64,000 nt of DNA from positions 1 to 64,000 of the forward strand of contig JAJDZX010000040.1 in the NCBI GenBank assembly GCA_022824395.1. The letters are read 5' to 3'. The DNA comes from Alphaproteobacteria bacterium. GTDB taxonomy: Bacteria; Pseudomonadota; Alphaproteobacteria; TMED109. Positions 37,510 to 46,028 of the stretch are shown piece after piece. The notes under the pieces were generated by a model that searched no databases, was not told the DNA's origin, and was given only the letters and a program-made list of their open reading frames with translations. How positions within the stretch are numbered: the stretch's first letter is position 1; each line of letters opens with the position of its first letter. The position numbers and the translations under genes were made by a program.

Positions 37510-38114
37510 ACCGCAACCATGCGGTCGGCGGCCTGGTGGTCGCGGCGGTTGCCCTGATGGCCGGACTGAGCTTCGCCGCCGTCCCGCTGTACGACCTCTT
37601 TTGCCGCGTCACGGGTTTTGCCGGCACCCCGGGGATTGCCGCGAGCGCGCCGGGCGGCGCCGGCTACGCGATGACGGTCCGGTTCAACGCCGACGTCGCC
37701 CCCGGTCTGCCGTGGCGCTTCGAGCCGGTCGAGCGGCAGCTGGCCGTCGAAGCGGGCACCTCCGTCCTCGCGTTCTACCGGGCCACCAACCACGGAACCG
37801 GACCCGTGACCGGCACGGCCACGTTCAACGTCACGCCCCTGAAGGCCGGTCAGTACGTGCAGAAGATCGACTGCTTCTGCTTCGAGGAGCAGCGCCTCGA
37901 GCCCGGCCAGACCATCGACATGCCGCTCACCTTCTACGTCGACCCGGAGATCGCGACCGATCCCTCGACGCGGGAGGTGACGACCGTCACCCTCTCCTAT
38001 ACGTTTTTCGGCGCAGGCGAGGCGAACCCGGACGCATCCGTCGCATTCGCAGCCCCGGTGCCGGCGGCTGCCGCCAGCAGTCCTGAGGAATCACTTCGCG
38101 GGAGCCATCCATGA
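37506..38114 (+). CDS. ctaG: Cytochrome c oxidase assembly protein CtaG (Cox11)
   Basis: 202 aa from a GTG. One N-terminal membrane helix (VGGLVVAAVALMAGLSFAAV) precedes a periplasmic domain containing the copper motif DCFCFEEQ (CxCFxEQ, ~residues 121-128) and the tail PLTFYVDPEIATDPSTREV. Cox11/CtaG delivers copper to the CuB site of subunit I. It overlaps the small ORF upstream and ctaE downstream by 4 bases each. Confidence 0.96.
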   Translation: MNRNHAVGGLVVAAVALMAGLSFAAVPLYDLFCRVTGFAGTPGIAASAPGGAGYAMTVRFNADVAPGLPWRFEPVERQLAVEAGTSVLAFYRATNHGTGPVTGTATFNVTPLKAGQYVQKIDCFCFEEQRLEPGQTIDMPLTFYVDPEIATDPSTREVTTVTLSYTFFGAGEANPDASVAFAAPVPAAAASSPEESLRGSHP

Positions 38115-38944
38115 GCCAGCACGCCCATCCCTATCACCTCGTCTCCCCGAGCCCGTGGCCGGTGATCGGCGCCTTCGGCGCCCTCATGCTGGCGGTCGGC
38201 GGCATCATGTACATGCACGAGCTGGCGTACGGGGGCGCCGTACTGGCGATCGGGTCGCTGCTGGTGGCGTTCACCATGTTCGTCTGGTGGCGCGACGTGG
38301 TGCGCGAAGCGGAGCACGAGGGCCACCACACGCCCACGGTCCAGCTCGGACTGCGCTACGGGATGGTCCTGTTCATCGCCTCCGAGGTGATGTTCTTCGT
38401 GGCCTGGTTCTGGGCGTTCTTCGACGCCAGCCTGTTCGCCGACGAAGCCCGGCAGGTGGCCCGGGTCACGTTCACCGGCGGAGCATGGCCGCCCACCGGG
38501 GTCGAGGTGTTCGACCCCTTCCACCTGCCGCTCCTGAACACGATCATCCTGCTCACGTCGGGCGCCACCGTGACATGGGCGCACCACGCCCTGCGCGAGG
38601 GCAAGCGTTCCGGCCTGGTCCAGGGGCTGTGCGTCACCGTCGCGCTCGGCATCGCCTTCACCGCCGTGCAGGCCTACGAGTATGCGCACGCGCCATTCGC
38701 GTTCACGGACGGCATCTACAGCTCGACGTTCTTCATGGCCACGGGCTTCCACGGGGCCCACGTCCTGATCGGATCGATCTTCCTGATCGTCTGCCTGGCC
38801 CGTTCGGTCGCCGGACACTTCAAGCCCGAGCAGCACTTCGGCTTCGAAGCGGCTGCCTGGTACTGGCACTTCGTCGACGTGGTCTGGCTGTTCCTCTTCT
38901 TCGCCATCTACTGGTGGGGGGGATCCGGGGGAGTCATCCACTAA
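38111..38944 (+). CDS. ctaE: Cytochrome c oxidase subunit III
   Basis: 277 aa with about seven membrane helices. Subunit III blocks include HPYHLVSPSPWPVIGAFGAL, MVLFIASEVMFFVAWFWAFF, LNTIILLTSGATVTWAHHAL, FHGAHVLIGSIFLIVC and WYWHFVDVVWLFLFFAIYWW. It stabilises subunit I and supports proton uptake. It overlaps ctaG by 4 bases; the DUF983 gene starts inside its 3' end. Confidence 0.97.
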   Translation: MSQHAHPYHLVSPSPWPVIGAFGALMLAVGGIMYMHELAYGGAVLAIGSLLVAFTMFVWWRDVVREAEHEGHHTPTVQLGLRYGMVLFIASEVMFFVAWFWAFFDASLFADEARQVARVTFTGGAWPPTGVEVFDPFHLPLLNTIILLTSGATVTWAHHALREGKRSGLVQGLCVTVALGIAFTAVQAYEYAHAPFAFTDGIYSSTFFMATGFHGAHVLIGSIFLIVCLARSVAGHFKPEQHFGFEAAAWYWHFVDVVWLFLFFAIYWWGGSGGVIH

Positions 38945-39330
38945 CGTCCGGAAGTTTCCACCACGGTCCCGGGACGGCAGCCGGCCGGGCGCTCCGGGGG
39001 CGGTGCCCTGCCTGCGGGCAGGGCCGCTGCTTTCGGGGGCTGACCGAGTTCGTGGACGCTTGCGCCGCCTGCGGGGCCCGGCTCGGCAGCGCCAATGTCG
39101 GGGACGGGGCCTCCTGGTTCATCATGCTGATCGTCGGCGCCCTGGCGACCGCCGGCGCCTTCTTTCTGGACGCCTGGCTGCGCCCGCCGATCTGGGTCCA
39201 CGCGCTGGTCTGGACGCCGGTGATCCTGGGGGCGACCGTGGGCCTGCTGCGCCCGGTGCGGGGCCTGCTGCTGGCCAGCCACATCCGGCACAACCTCCTG
39301 GACGACGATCGGAACCCCGGTGGCGGTTGA
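38914..39330 (+). CDS. DUF983 family zinc-ribbon membrane protein
   Basis: 138 aa if it starts at the GTG at 38914, inside the ctaE 3' end; no ATG is available before the conserved region. The N-terminal zinc ribbon RGRCPACGQGRCF...CAACG (two CxxC pairs) is followed by two membrane helices (SWFIMLIVGALATAGAFFL and ALVWTPVILGATVGLLRPV), the DUF983 layout. The function is unproven; its constant place between ctaE and SURF1 in Alphaproteobacteria suggests oxidase assembly. It overlaps surf1 by 11 bases. Confidence 0.85.
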   Translation: MGGIRGSHPLTSGSFHHGPGTAAGRALRGRCPACGQGRCFRGLTEFVDACAACGARLGSANVGDGASWFIMLIVGALATAGAFFLDAWLRPPIWVHALVWTPVILGATVGLLRPVRGLLLASHIRHNLLDDDRNPGGG

Positions 39331-40057
39331 GCCGGTCAGGCTCCGCGAGAGCCGGATCCTGCAGGGCACCGCGGCGGCATCGGCGTTCCTGGTCCTGCTC
39401 GGCCTCGGCACGTGGCAGATGGAGCGCCTCCGCTGGAAGGAAGCCCTGCTGGCCGACATCGACCGGCAGGCGGATGCGGCCCCGGTTGCGGCCCCCGCAT
39501 CGGCCTCCGACCTGCCCGAGTACACGCCCGTCCACGCGGAAGGCATCTTCCGGCACGACCGCGAGCTCCTGCTGATCCCCCGGACCCGGGCGGGCGTGGC
39601 CGGCGCACACGTTCTCACGCCGCTCGTGCGCCCGGACGGCCAGCCCATCCTGGTCAACCGCGGCTTCGTGCCCGTGGAATTCCAGCCGGCCGCGACCCGG
39701 CGCGCCGGCAATCCGTCCGGCCCGGTCCGGGTGGAAGGTCTCCTCAGGCGCCAACATCCGCCGGGCCCGTTCGTGCCGGACAACGATCCATCCAGCGGCG
39801 TCTGGTATTCGGTCGACCTCGCGGCCATGGCCAGGGCCACCGGACTGGAACTGGTCGACTACGTGGTGGACGCCGGCACCGCGCGCAATCCCGGCGGATG
39901 GCCCGAGGGCGGACAGACCAACGTGGCCATCCGCAACACGCACCTTGGATACGCGCTGACCTGGTACGGCCTCGCCGCCGTTCTTGCCGTCTGTGTATCG
40001 GTGCTCGGCCAGCGCTCGGGTGACCGGCGCGGGCACCGCGCCGGCGACGCCCCGTGA
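39320..40057 (+). CDS. surf1: SURF1-family oxidase assembly protein
   Basis: 245 aa from a GTG overlapping the DUF983 gene by 11 bases. There are two membrane helices, near residues 14-30 (GTAAASAFLVLLGLGTWQM, with the LGxWQMxRLxWKxxL motif) and near 215-235 (LTWYGLAAVLAVCVSVLG). NRGFVPVEFQPAATR (RGWVP-like) and the C-terminal RNTHLGYALTWYGLA are SURF1 hallmarks. SURF1 helps insert heme a into subunit I. ctaA lies 82 bases further. Confidence 0.93.
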   Translation: MAVEPVRLRESRILQGTAAASAFLVLLGLGTWQMERLRWKEALLADIDRQADAAPVAAPASASDLPEYTPVHAEGIFRHDRELLLIPRTRAGVAGAHVLTPLVRPDGQPILVNRGFVPVEFQPAATRRAGNPSGPVRVEGLLRRQHPPGPFVPDNDPSSGVWYSVDLAAMARATGLELVDYVVDAGTARNPGGWPEGGQTNVAIRNTHLGYALTWYGLAAVLAVCVSVLGQRSGDRRGHRAGDAP

Positions 40058-40139
40058 CGCGGCCGCCTCTCGCGCACACCGGCGGTGCGGTCCGGCCGAT
40101 CCGGGCTCGCGAACCGGAGGGTCGCCGGAGTCTGCCCGC

Positions 40140-41027
40140 ATGAGACAGGTCGGCTACCTGGCCATCGCCGCGGTGCTGCTCCAGATCGCGCTGGGCGGCG
40201 CCGTGCGGCTGACCGGGTCCGGCCTCAGCTGCCCGGACTGGCCGCTGTGCCACGGTCTCTGGCTGCCGACGGCGGCGGCGCTGGCGACCATCCCGGACCT
40301 AGCCTACGAGCACTGGCAGGTCTGGCTGGAATGGATCCATCGCGTCAACGCGGCCATCTTCGTTGCGCCCCTCGTGCTCCTCGTCCTGCTGACCGCGCAG
40401 ACCCCGAAGCATCGGCTGCTCGGCGTGGCGGCGGTGGTACTGATGGTCGTGCAGGCGCTCCTAGGGGCCTTTACCGTCATCGACCGCAACAGCCCGTGGT
40501 CCGTTACCGTCCACCTCGTGTTCGCGCTGGTCCTGCTGGTGGCGCTGGTCGGCTCCTCGACCGGGCCCCGCCGGGCCCGGATGCACGCCCGGGTCCTGCC
40601 GCCGGACTGCAAGCAGCTCGCCTGGCTGGGAACGGCGCTGGCTGTCGCCACGGCCGGGGCCGGGGCGTTCCTCGCCAAGTCGGGCGCCGCCCATGCCTGC
40701 CCCGACTGGCTGCTCTGCGGCAGCCCGTGGAACCGGGCGCACTACGCAGATCCGGACGTCCTGCTCCATTTCGTCCATCGTCTGCTCGCGCTTTCCACGG
40801 TGCTCCCGGCGCTGGTGCTGCTAGGCCGGCTGTCACGCCGCGCCGCCCCCGTGGCCTTCAGCTGGGCGGCCGCCACCCTGGCGGTCTTCGTGGTCCAGGC
40901 CCTGCTGGGACTGACGGCCGCGATGGCCGAACCGTCGCTGTGGACCGCGCTGGCCCACCAGTTTGTCGGTGCGCTGCTGGTCATCGCGTACGCCGGCGTC
41001 GGCTGGTACGTGTTCCGCGAACGATGA
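40140..41027 (+). CDS. ctaA: Heme A synthase, paired-cysteine type
   Basis: 295 aa from the ATG at 40140, about eight membrane helices. The two halves are related: GGAVRLTGSGLSCPDWPLCHG in the first and AFLAKSGAAHACPDWLLCGS in the second each carry a CPDWxLC pair, and heme-ligand histidines occur in EWIHR, VTVHLVFA, HFVHRLLAL and LAHQFVG. Such cysteine pairs and this short length resemble the Bacillus-type CtaA rather than the longer cysteine-free Cox15 common in Alphaproteobacteria. It hydroxylates the heme o methyl to heme a. It shares ATGA with thrC. Confidence 0.92.
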   Translation: MRQVGYLAIAAVLLQIALGGAVRLTGSGLSCPDWPLCHGLWLPTAAALATIPDLAYEHWQVWLEWIHRVNAAIFVAPLVLLVLLTAQTPKHRLLGVAAVVLMVVQALLGAFTVIDRNSPWSVTVHLVFALVLLVALVGSSTGPRRARMHARVLPPDCKQLAWLGTALAVATAGAGAFLAKSGAAHACPDWLLCGSPWNRAHYADPDVLLHFVHRLLALSTVLPALVLLGRLSRRAAPVAFSWAAATLAVFVVQALLGLTAAMAEPSLWTALAHQFVGALLVIAYAGVGWYVFRER

Positions 41028-42463
41028 CGGCAGGTCTCCCGCCCCCCCGGTACGTCAGCACCCGCGGGGCCGACCCGGTGGACTTCCGGACCGCGACCCT
41101 GTCAGGCCTCGCGCCGGACGGCGGTCTGTTCATGCCCGATCGCTGGCCGGATGCGGCAGCCCGGTTCCGGCGGCTGGCCGGCGCCCCGTACGCCGAAACC
41201 GCGGCCCGCCTCCTCTCGGAGCTGGGCGGCGACTCCCTCCCGCCCGCCGCGGCCGCCGAGCTCGCTGCCGACGCGTACCGGGCGTTCACGCACCCCGACG
41301 TGGCGCCCGTGCGCGAGCTCCGGGACGGCCTGCATCTCCTCGAGCTCTTCCATGGCCCCACCCTCGCCTTCAAGGATTTCGCGCTCCAGGTGCTTGCCCG
41401 CCTGTTCGACCGCTTCCTGGAACTGGACGGCCGGCGGGCGCTCGTCCTGTGCGCGACGTCCGGCGACACCGGCGCCGCCGCCATCGAGGCCTGCCGGGGC
41501 CGGCGCGCCATGGCGATCGTCGTCCTGCATCCCGAGGGCAGGATCGCTCCCCTGCAGCGCCGGTTCATGACCACCGTCGACGATCCGGCGGTCTTCAACG
41601 TCGCGATCGACGGCACGTTTGATTCCTGCCAGTCGCTGGTGAAGCAGGCGTTCTCCGACCGGGCCCTGCGCCGCGCGTGCGGCCTCCTTGCGGTGAACTC
41701 GATCAACTGGAGCCGGATTGCCGCGCAGGCCGCCTACTACGTCCACGCGGCCCACCAGGTCGGCGGCCCGCCGCCGGTGTTCGCGGTGCCGTCCGGCAAC
41801 TTCGGCGACTGCTACGCCGGGCATGCCGCCGCCTGCATGGGGCTGCCGGTGGCCGGTCTGGTCGTCGGCACGAACCGCAACGACATCCTGGCCCGGTTCT
41901 TCGCGACCGGACGCTACCATCCCGGCACGGTCCATCGCACGCTGTCGCCGGCGATGGACATCCAGGTCGCCTCCAATTTCGAGCGGCTGCTGTACGAAAT
42001 CCGCGACCGGGACGGCGGGGCGGTGCAACATGACATGGCCGGGCTGGCCCGCGGCGAAGCGATCGCGGTGGACGAGCGGCACCGGGCACGGATCGGGGAA
42101 CGATTCACGGGGAGCAGAGTGACGGAAGACCAGACCATCGACACGATGCGCGACCTGCGGGACGCGTGCGGGATCCAGATCGATCCGCACACCGCCGTCG
42201 GCGTCGCGGCCGCCCGGCAGGCCGGCGCGCTCGACCCGCAGTACCGCGCGACCTCGGCGCCCGTGGTTGCGCTGGCCACCGCGCACCCGGCCAAGTTCCC
42301 CGATGCGGTCCGCCAGGCCCTGGGCGAGGAACCGGAAGTACCCGACCCGCTGGCGCGGTGCATGGACGCGCCGGAACGCCTGACCACCCTCCCGGCCGAC
42401 TATGCCCGGCTCGCCGATCATCTGCGTCGGGCCGCCGCCACCGCGGCGGAACACGCCCGATGA
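41024..42463 (+). CDS. thrC: Threonine synthase
   Basis: 479 aa, the long type. The PLP lysine lies in GPTLAFKDFALQVL, SGDTGAAA follows, and FAVPSGNFGDCYAGHAA is the phosphate-binding region. It converts O-phosphohomoserine to threonine. It is placed between ctaA and the M16 peptidase with 4-base overlaps on both sides, the usual alphaproteobacterial order. The N terminus RYVSTRGADPVDFRTATLSG matches the family and fixes the start. Confidence 0.97.
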   Translation: MTAGLPPPRYVSTRGADPVDFRTATLSGLAPDGGLFMPDRWPDAAARFRRLAGAPYAETAARLLSELGGDSLPPAAAAELAADAYRAFTHPDVAPVRELRDGLHLLELFHGPTLAFKDFALQVLARLFDRFLELDGRRALVLCATSGDTGAAAIEACRGRRAMAIVVLHPEGRIAPLQRRFMTTVDDPAVFNVAIDGTFDSCQSLVKQAFSDRALRRACGLLAVNSINWSRIAAQAAYYVHAAHQVGGPPPVFAVPSGNFGDCYAGHAAACMGLPVAGLVVGTNRNDILARFFATGRYHPGTVHRTLSPAMDIQVASNFERLLYEIRDRDGGAVQHDMAGLARGEAIAVDERHRARIGERFTGSRVTEDQTIDTMRDLRDACGIQIDPHTAVGVAAARQAGALDPQYRATSAPVVALATAHPAKFPDAVRQALGEEPEVPDPLARCMDAPERLTTLPADYARLADHLRRAAATAAEHAR

Positions 42464-43758
42464 GCGGCGCCATGGCCCTGCCGAAACCGGTCGTCACGAC
42501 GCTTCCGTCCGGCCTGCGGGTCGCGAGCCAGGCGGTGCCCGGAACCCGCACCGCAGCGATCGGCGTCTGGGTGCACACCGGCGCCAGGAACGAGCCGGAG
42601 GAGCGCAACGGCATCTCGCACCTGCTGGAGCACATGGCCTTCAAGGGCACCGCCCGCCGCACGGCCCGCCAGCTCGCCGAGGAGGTGGAATCGGCCGGCG
42701 CCTACATGAACGCCTACACCGGACGCGAGGAAACCGCCTATCACCTCCGCATCCTGCCGGGGGCGTTCCCGCTCGCCGTCGACGTCCTGTCGGACATCCT
42801 GCTGAACCCGACCTTCGCCGACGAGGAGCTGGCGCGCGAGCGGTCGGTGATCATCCAGGAGATCGGTGAAGCGCGGGACAACCCCGCGGACATCGTCTTC
42901 GACCGCTTCCAGACCTGCGCCTTTCCCGACCAGCCGCTCGGCCGGCCGATTCTCGGGACCCCCGAGATCGTCTCGGGCATCGAGCGGGACACGCTCCTCG
43001 CCTACATGCACCAGCACTACCGGGGCGAGGCCATGGTCCTGGCGGCCGCCGGCGACGTCGACCACGAAGCGCTCGTCGACCTGGCCGCCGCGGCCTTCGC
43101 AACCATCGGCAGCGACCGGTCAGAGGCGCCGGCGCCGGCGCACTACCACGGCGGAGTCGGCGGCGTGCCGCGCGACCTGGAGCAGACCCACCTGGTGCTC
43201 GGCTTCGAGGGCGTCGCGTACGCCGACCCGGACTTCTACGCCATGACCATGTTCTCCGCCGTCCTCGGCGGCGGCCTGTCGTCCCGGCTGTTCCAGGAAG
43301 TCCGCGAGAAACGGGGGCTCGCCTACGACATCCACAGCTTCGGCAGCTCCTTTCACGACAGCGGCATCTTCGGCGTCTACGCCGGCACGGCCGAACAGGA
43401 CGCAGGCGAGGTGATCCGCCACACGGCCGAACAGATCCACGGCGTCGCCGGCCGGGTCGCGCCGGAAGAGCTCGACCGGGCGATGGCGCAGGCCCGGAGC
43501 GGCCTGCTCATGGGACTGGAAAGCTGCGCCGGGCAGGCCGAGGCGCTGGCCCACCAGCTTCGCATCCACGGCCGCCCCATTTCGGTCGACGAGCACCTGC
43601 AGCGGCTCGCTGCCGTCGACCGGGCGGCGGTCAGCCGGGTTGCCCGGCGCGTGCTTGCGAGTCCCCCGACCCTGTCGGCGGTCGGTCCCCTCGATGGACT
43701 GCCCTCGGAAGGGATGCTCCGCTCCCTCTTCGGGACCCCGACGGCGGGAGCGGCGTGA
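42460..43758 (+). CDS. M16-family zinc peptidase (mitochondrial-processing-peptidase-like)
   Basis: 432 aa. The inverted zinc motif HLLEH (54-58) is complete, with a downstream glutamate within SVIIQEIGEARDNP as third ligand. The C-terminal half (~200-430) is the second M16 domain, with FSAVLGGGLSSRLFQEVREK and RGLAYDIHSF. Relatives are ancestors of the mitochondrial processing peptidase beta subunit; bacterial substrates are mostly unknown. No signal peptide, so probably cytoplasmic. It overlaps thrC and the following acetyltransferase by 4 bases each. Confidence 0.95.
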   Translation: MSGAMALPKPVVTTLPSGLRVASQAVPGTRTAAIGVWVHTGARNEPEERNGISHLLEHMAFKGTARRTARQLAEEVESAGAYMNAYTGREETAYHLRILPGAFPLAVDVLSDILLNPTFADEELARERSVIIQEIGEARDNPADIVFDRFQTCAFPDQPLGRPILGTPEIVSGIERDTLLAYMHQHYRGEAMVLAAAGDVDHEALVDLAAAAFATIGSDRSEAPAPAHYHGGVGGVPRDLEQTHLVLGFEGVAYADPDFYAMTMFSAVLGGGLSSRLFQEVREKRGLAYDIHSFGSSFHDSGIFGVYAGTAEQDAGEVIRHTAEQIHGVAGRVAPEELDRAMAQARSGLLMGLESCAGQAEALAHQLRIHGRPISVDEHLQRLAAVDRAAVSRVARRVLASPPTLSAVGPLDGLPSEGMLRSLFGTPTAGAA

Positions 43759-44423
43759 ACCGGCTGTCCCGCGCCATCCGGGGGCTCTTCGAGTCCCACG
43801 CCGTCCAGGGGCCGCGCGTGTACCTGCGCCCCCCCAGACGCTCCGACGCAAGTGCCTGGGTGAACCTGCGGAAGGAAAGCTACGCCTTCCTCAAGTCGTG
43901 GGAGCCGTCGTGGCTGCCCGAGAACTGCACCCGGTCGTACTTTCTCCGTCAGTACCGCAGCCAGGTATTCGCGGCCCGCGAGGACCGCGGCTACGGGTTC
44001 CACATCTTCCGCAATGCCGATCGCGTGCTGCTGGGTGCCGTCACTGTGGCAAACGTGCAGCGGGGGGTCGCCCATTCCGCATCCCTCGGCTACTGGATCG
44101 GGGCGCCTCACGCCCGCCAGGGCTACATGCGCGAGGCGATCGCGGTCCTGATTCCAATGCTGTTCGGGACGCTGAAGCTCCACCGGCTGGAAGCCGCAGC
44201 GGTCACCTGCAACTGGCCCAGCCGCCTCCTGCTCGAGAGCCTGGGGTTCCGTTGCGAAGGCCTGGCCCGCGACTACCTGAAGATCGACGGCCGCTGGCAG
44301 GATCACGCGCTGTACGCGATGCTTGCCACGGACCCCCTGCCCAGTCCTGCGGCGGCGACCGGCGTACAGGCGCGGGCGGTCGCCGGCACGCACTCCCACT
44401 CCCTGTCCGGAGCCACATCATGA
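43755..44423 (+). CDS. RimJ/RimL-type GNAT acetyltransferase
   Basis: 222 aa from a GTG. GNAT features: VYLRPPRRSDASAWVNLRKE (RimJ-like N terminus), SLGYWIGAPHARQGYMREAI (acetyl-CoA loop) and CNWPSRLLLESLGFRCEGLA. Relatives acetylate the N termini of ribosomal proteins S5 and L12, but the gene always found behind thrC-M16 in Alphaproteobacteria has no proven target. It overlaps the M16 gene and the following oxidoreductase gene by 4 bases. The last ~25 residues are a weak-complexity tail. Confidence 0.9.
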   Translation: MNRLSRAIRGLFESHAVQGPRVYLRPPRRSDASAWVNLRKESYAFLKSWEPSWLPENCTRSYFLRQYRSQVFAAREDRGYGFHIFRNADRVLLGAVTVANVQRGVAHSASLGYWIGAPHARQGYMREAIAVLIPMLFGTLKLHRLEAAAVTCNWPSRLLLESLGFRCEGLARDYLKIDGRWQDHALYAMLATDPLPSPAAATGVQARAVAGTHSHSLSGATS

Positions 44424-45775
44424 ATCTCTCCCGCCTCCTGGAGGCCCGCGCCGAAGCCGGAGATCCCGTCCGCGTCGGCATGATCGGGGCCGGCAAATTC
44501 GGCACCATGTTCCTGGCGCAGGCCCGTCGTACACGCGGACTGCATGTCATCGGCATCGCGGACTTCGACGTCGCGAAGGCACGGGCGAACTGCCAGCGAA
44601 CCGGCTGGAGCGCCGAACAGGTCGGAGCGACGGATCTGGACCATGCAGTGCAGACGGGGACCACGCGAATCGATGACGACGCGCCGGGCCTGATCGCCCA
44701 TCCGGCCCTGGATGTCCTGATCGAGGCCACCGGCGACCCGAAAGCCGGCATCCGCCACTGCCTCGCCGCCATCGAAAACGGCAAGCACGTCGTGATGGTC
44801 AACGTCGAGGCCGACGTCCTGGCAGGCCCCCTGCTCGCGCGGCGGGCCGAAGAGGCCGGCGTGGTGTACAGCCTGGCCTGGGGCGACCAGCCGGCCCTCA
44901 TCGCCGAACACGTCGACTGGGCGCGGGCCTGCGGTTTCCGGGTCGTCTGTGCCGGGAAGGGCACGCGCTACCACCCGGACTTCCATCGCTCGACGCCCGA
45001 TACCGTGTGGGACATCTTCCACGTGGGCCGCGAGAAGGCCGAACGCGGCGGCATGAACCCCAAGATGTTCAATTCCTTCATCGACGGGACCAAGTCCGGG
45101 ATCGAGATGACCGCCGTCTGCAACGCCACCGGTCTCACGCCGCAGACCGGTGGGCTCACCTTCCCGCCCTGCTCCCGCTACGACCTCGCCGAGGTGCTGA
45201 AGCCCGCGAGCGCGGGCGGCAGCACGGAGCATGTCGGCACCACCGAAGTCGTGTCCTCGCTGCACCGGGACATGTCGCCGGTCAGCGCCGACCTGATGAT
45301 GGGCACCTACGTGGTCATCGAGGGGGAGAGCGACTACGTGCGGAACTGCTTCGAGGAGTACCTGATGCTCCCCGACAGCACGTTCCGCTACGCCGCCCTG
45401 TACCGTCCGACCCACATGATCGGGCTCGAGCTGGGAATCTCGGTCGCCTCCGCCGCCCTGCGCGGGGAGCCGACCGGCTCGCCCACCGGCTTCCGCTCCG
45501 ACGTCATCGCATGCGCGAAGCGCCCGCTCAAGAAAGGCGAGGTGCTCGACGGCGAGGGCGGCTACATGGTCTGGGGCAGGCAGGCGCCCGCGACCGACTC
45601 ACTGGAGTTCGGTGGACTGCCGATCGGCCTGGCGAGCGGCGTCCCGCTGACCCGCGACATTGGCGAAGGCGAACTCCTGCGCTGGTCCGACGCCACCCTC
45701 GAGGACACGGACGACGCGGTCCGCGTCCGCCAGGAAATGGAAGCCGCGTTCGGGCGGCCCGCCGAGCCGGCCTGA
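44420..45775 (+). CDS. NAD(P)-binding oxidoreductase with C-terminal SAF domain (homoserine-dehydrogenase-like)
   Basis: 451 aa. The Rossmann motif VGMIGAGKFGTMFLAQARR begins near residue 18. EATGDPKAGIRHCLAAIENG and KHVVMVNVEADVLAGPLLAR are typical of the family. The C-terminal ~80 residues (KRPLKKGEVLDGEGGYMVWG onward) form a SAF domain. Proteins of this fusion type are often annotated as homoserine dehydrogenase or FlgA-like; the true reaction is not established. ATGA overlap with the acetyltransferase puts it at the end of the cox-thrC operon, although functionally it looks unrelated. 253 bases separate it from the Rieske gene. Confidence 0.88.
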   Translation: MNLSRLLEARAEAGDPVRVGMIGAGKFGTMFLAQARRTRGLHVIGIADFDVAKARANCQRTGWSAEQVGATDLDHAVQTGTTRIDDDAPGLIAHPALDVLIEATGDPKAGIRHCLAAIENGKHVVMVNVEADVLAGPLLARRAEEAGVVYSLAWGDQPALIAEHVDWARACGFRVVCAGKGTRYHPDFHRSTPDTVWDIFHVGREKAERGGMNPKMFNSFIDGTKSGIEMTAVCNATGLTPQTGGLTFPPCSRYDLAEVLKPASAGGSTEHVGTTEVVSSLHRDMSPVSADLMMGTYVVIEGESDYVRNCFEEYLMLPDSTFRYAALYRPTHMIGLELGISVASAALRGEPTGSPTGFRSDVIACAKRPLKKGEVLDGEGGYMVWGRQAPATDSLEFGGLPIGLASGVPLTRDIGEGELLRWSDATLEDTDDAVRVRQEMEAAFGRPAEPA

Positions 45776-46028
45776 CCCGGGTCGAAGGTGCCGACCGGTC
45801 GACCCGGACCGGTGCCGGGCCGGTCGCGGCCGCCGTCGACACGTCTGATCGGAGCCCGGTCGGCATCCGGCCACCGTGGCACCATGCGAACGACCGGACG
45901 CCGGGTCCACGCGCCGCTCCCTTGCGGAGCAGGCCGACGCAAGCATTCTTGACCGATTGACAGCCTGCAACGTTCGTTTGGGGACCTTCCTGCCGGCGCA
46001 GGCGGTTGCCGGGAAAGGCCACGGCCGC

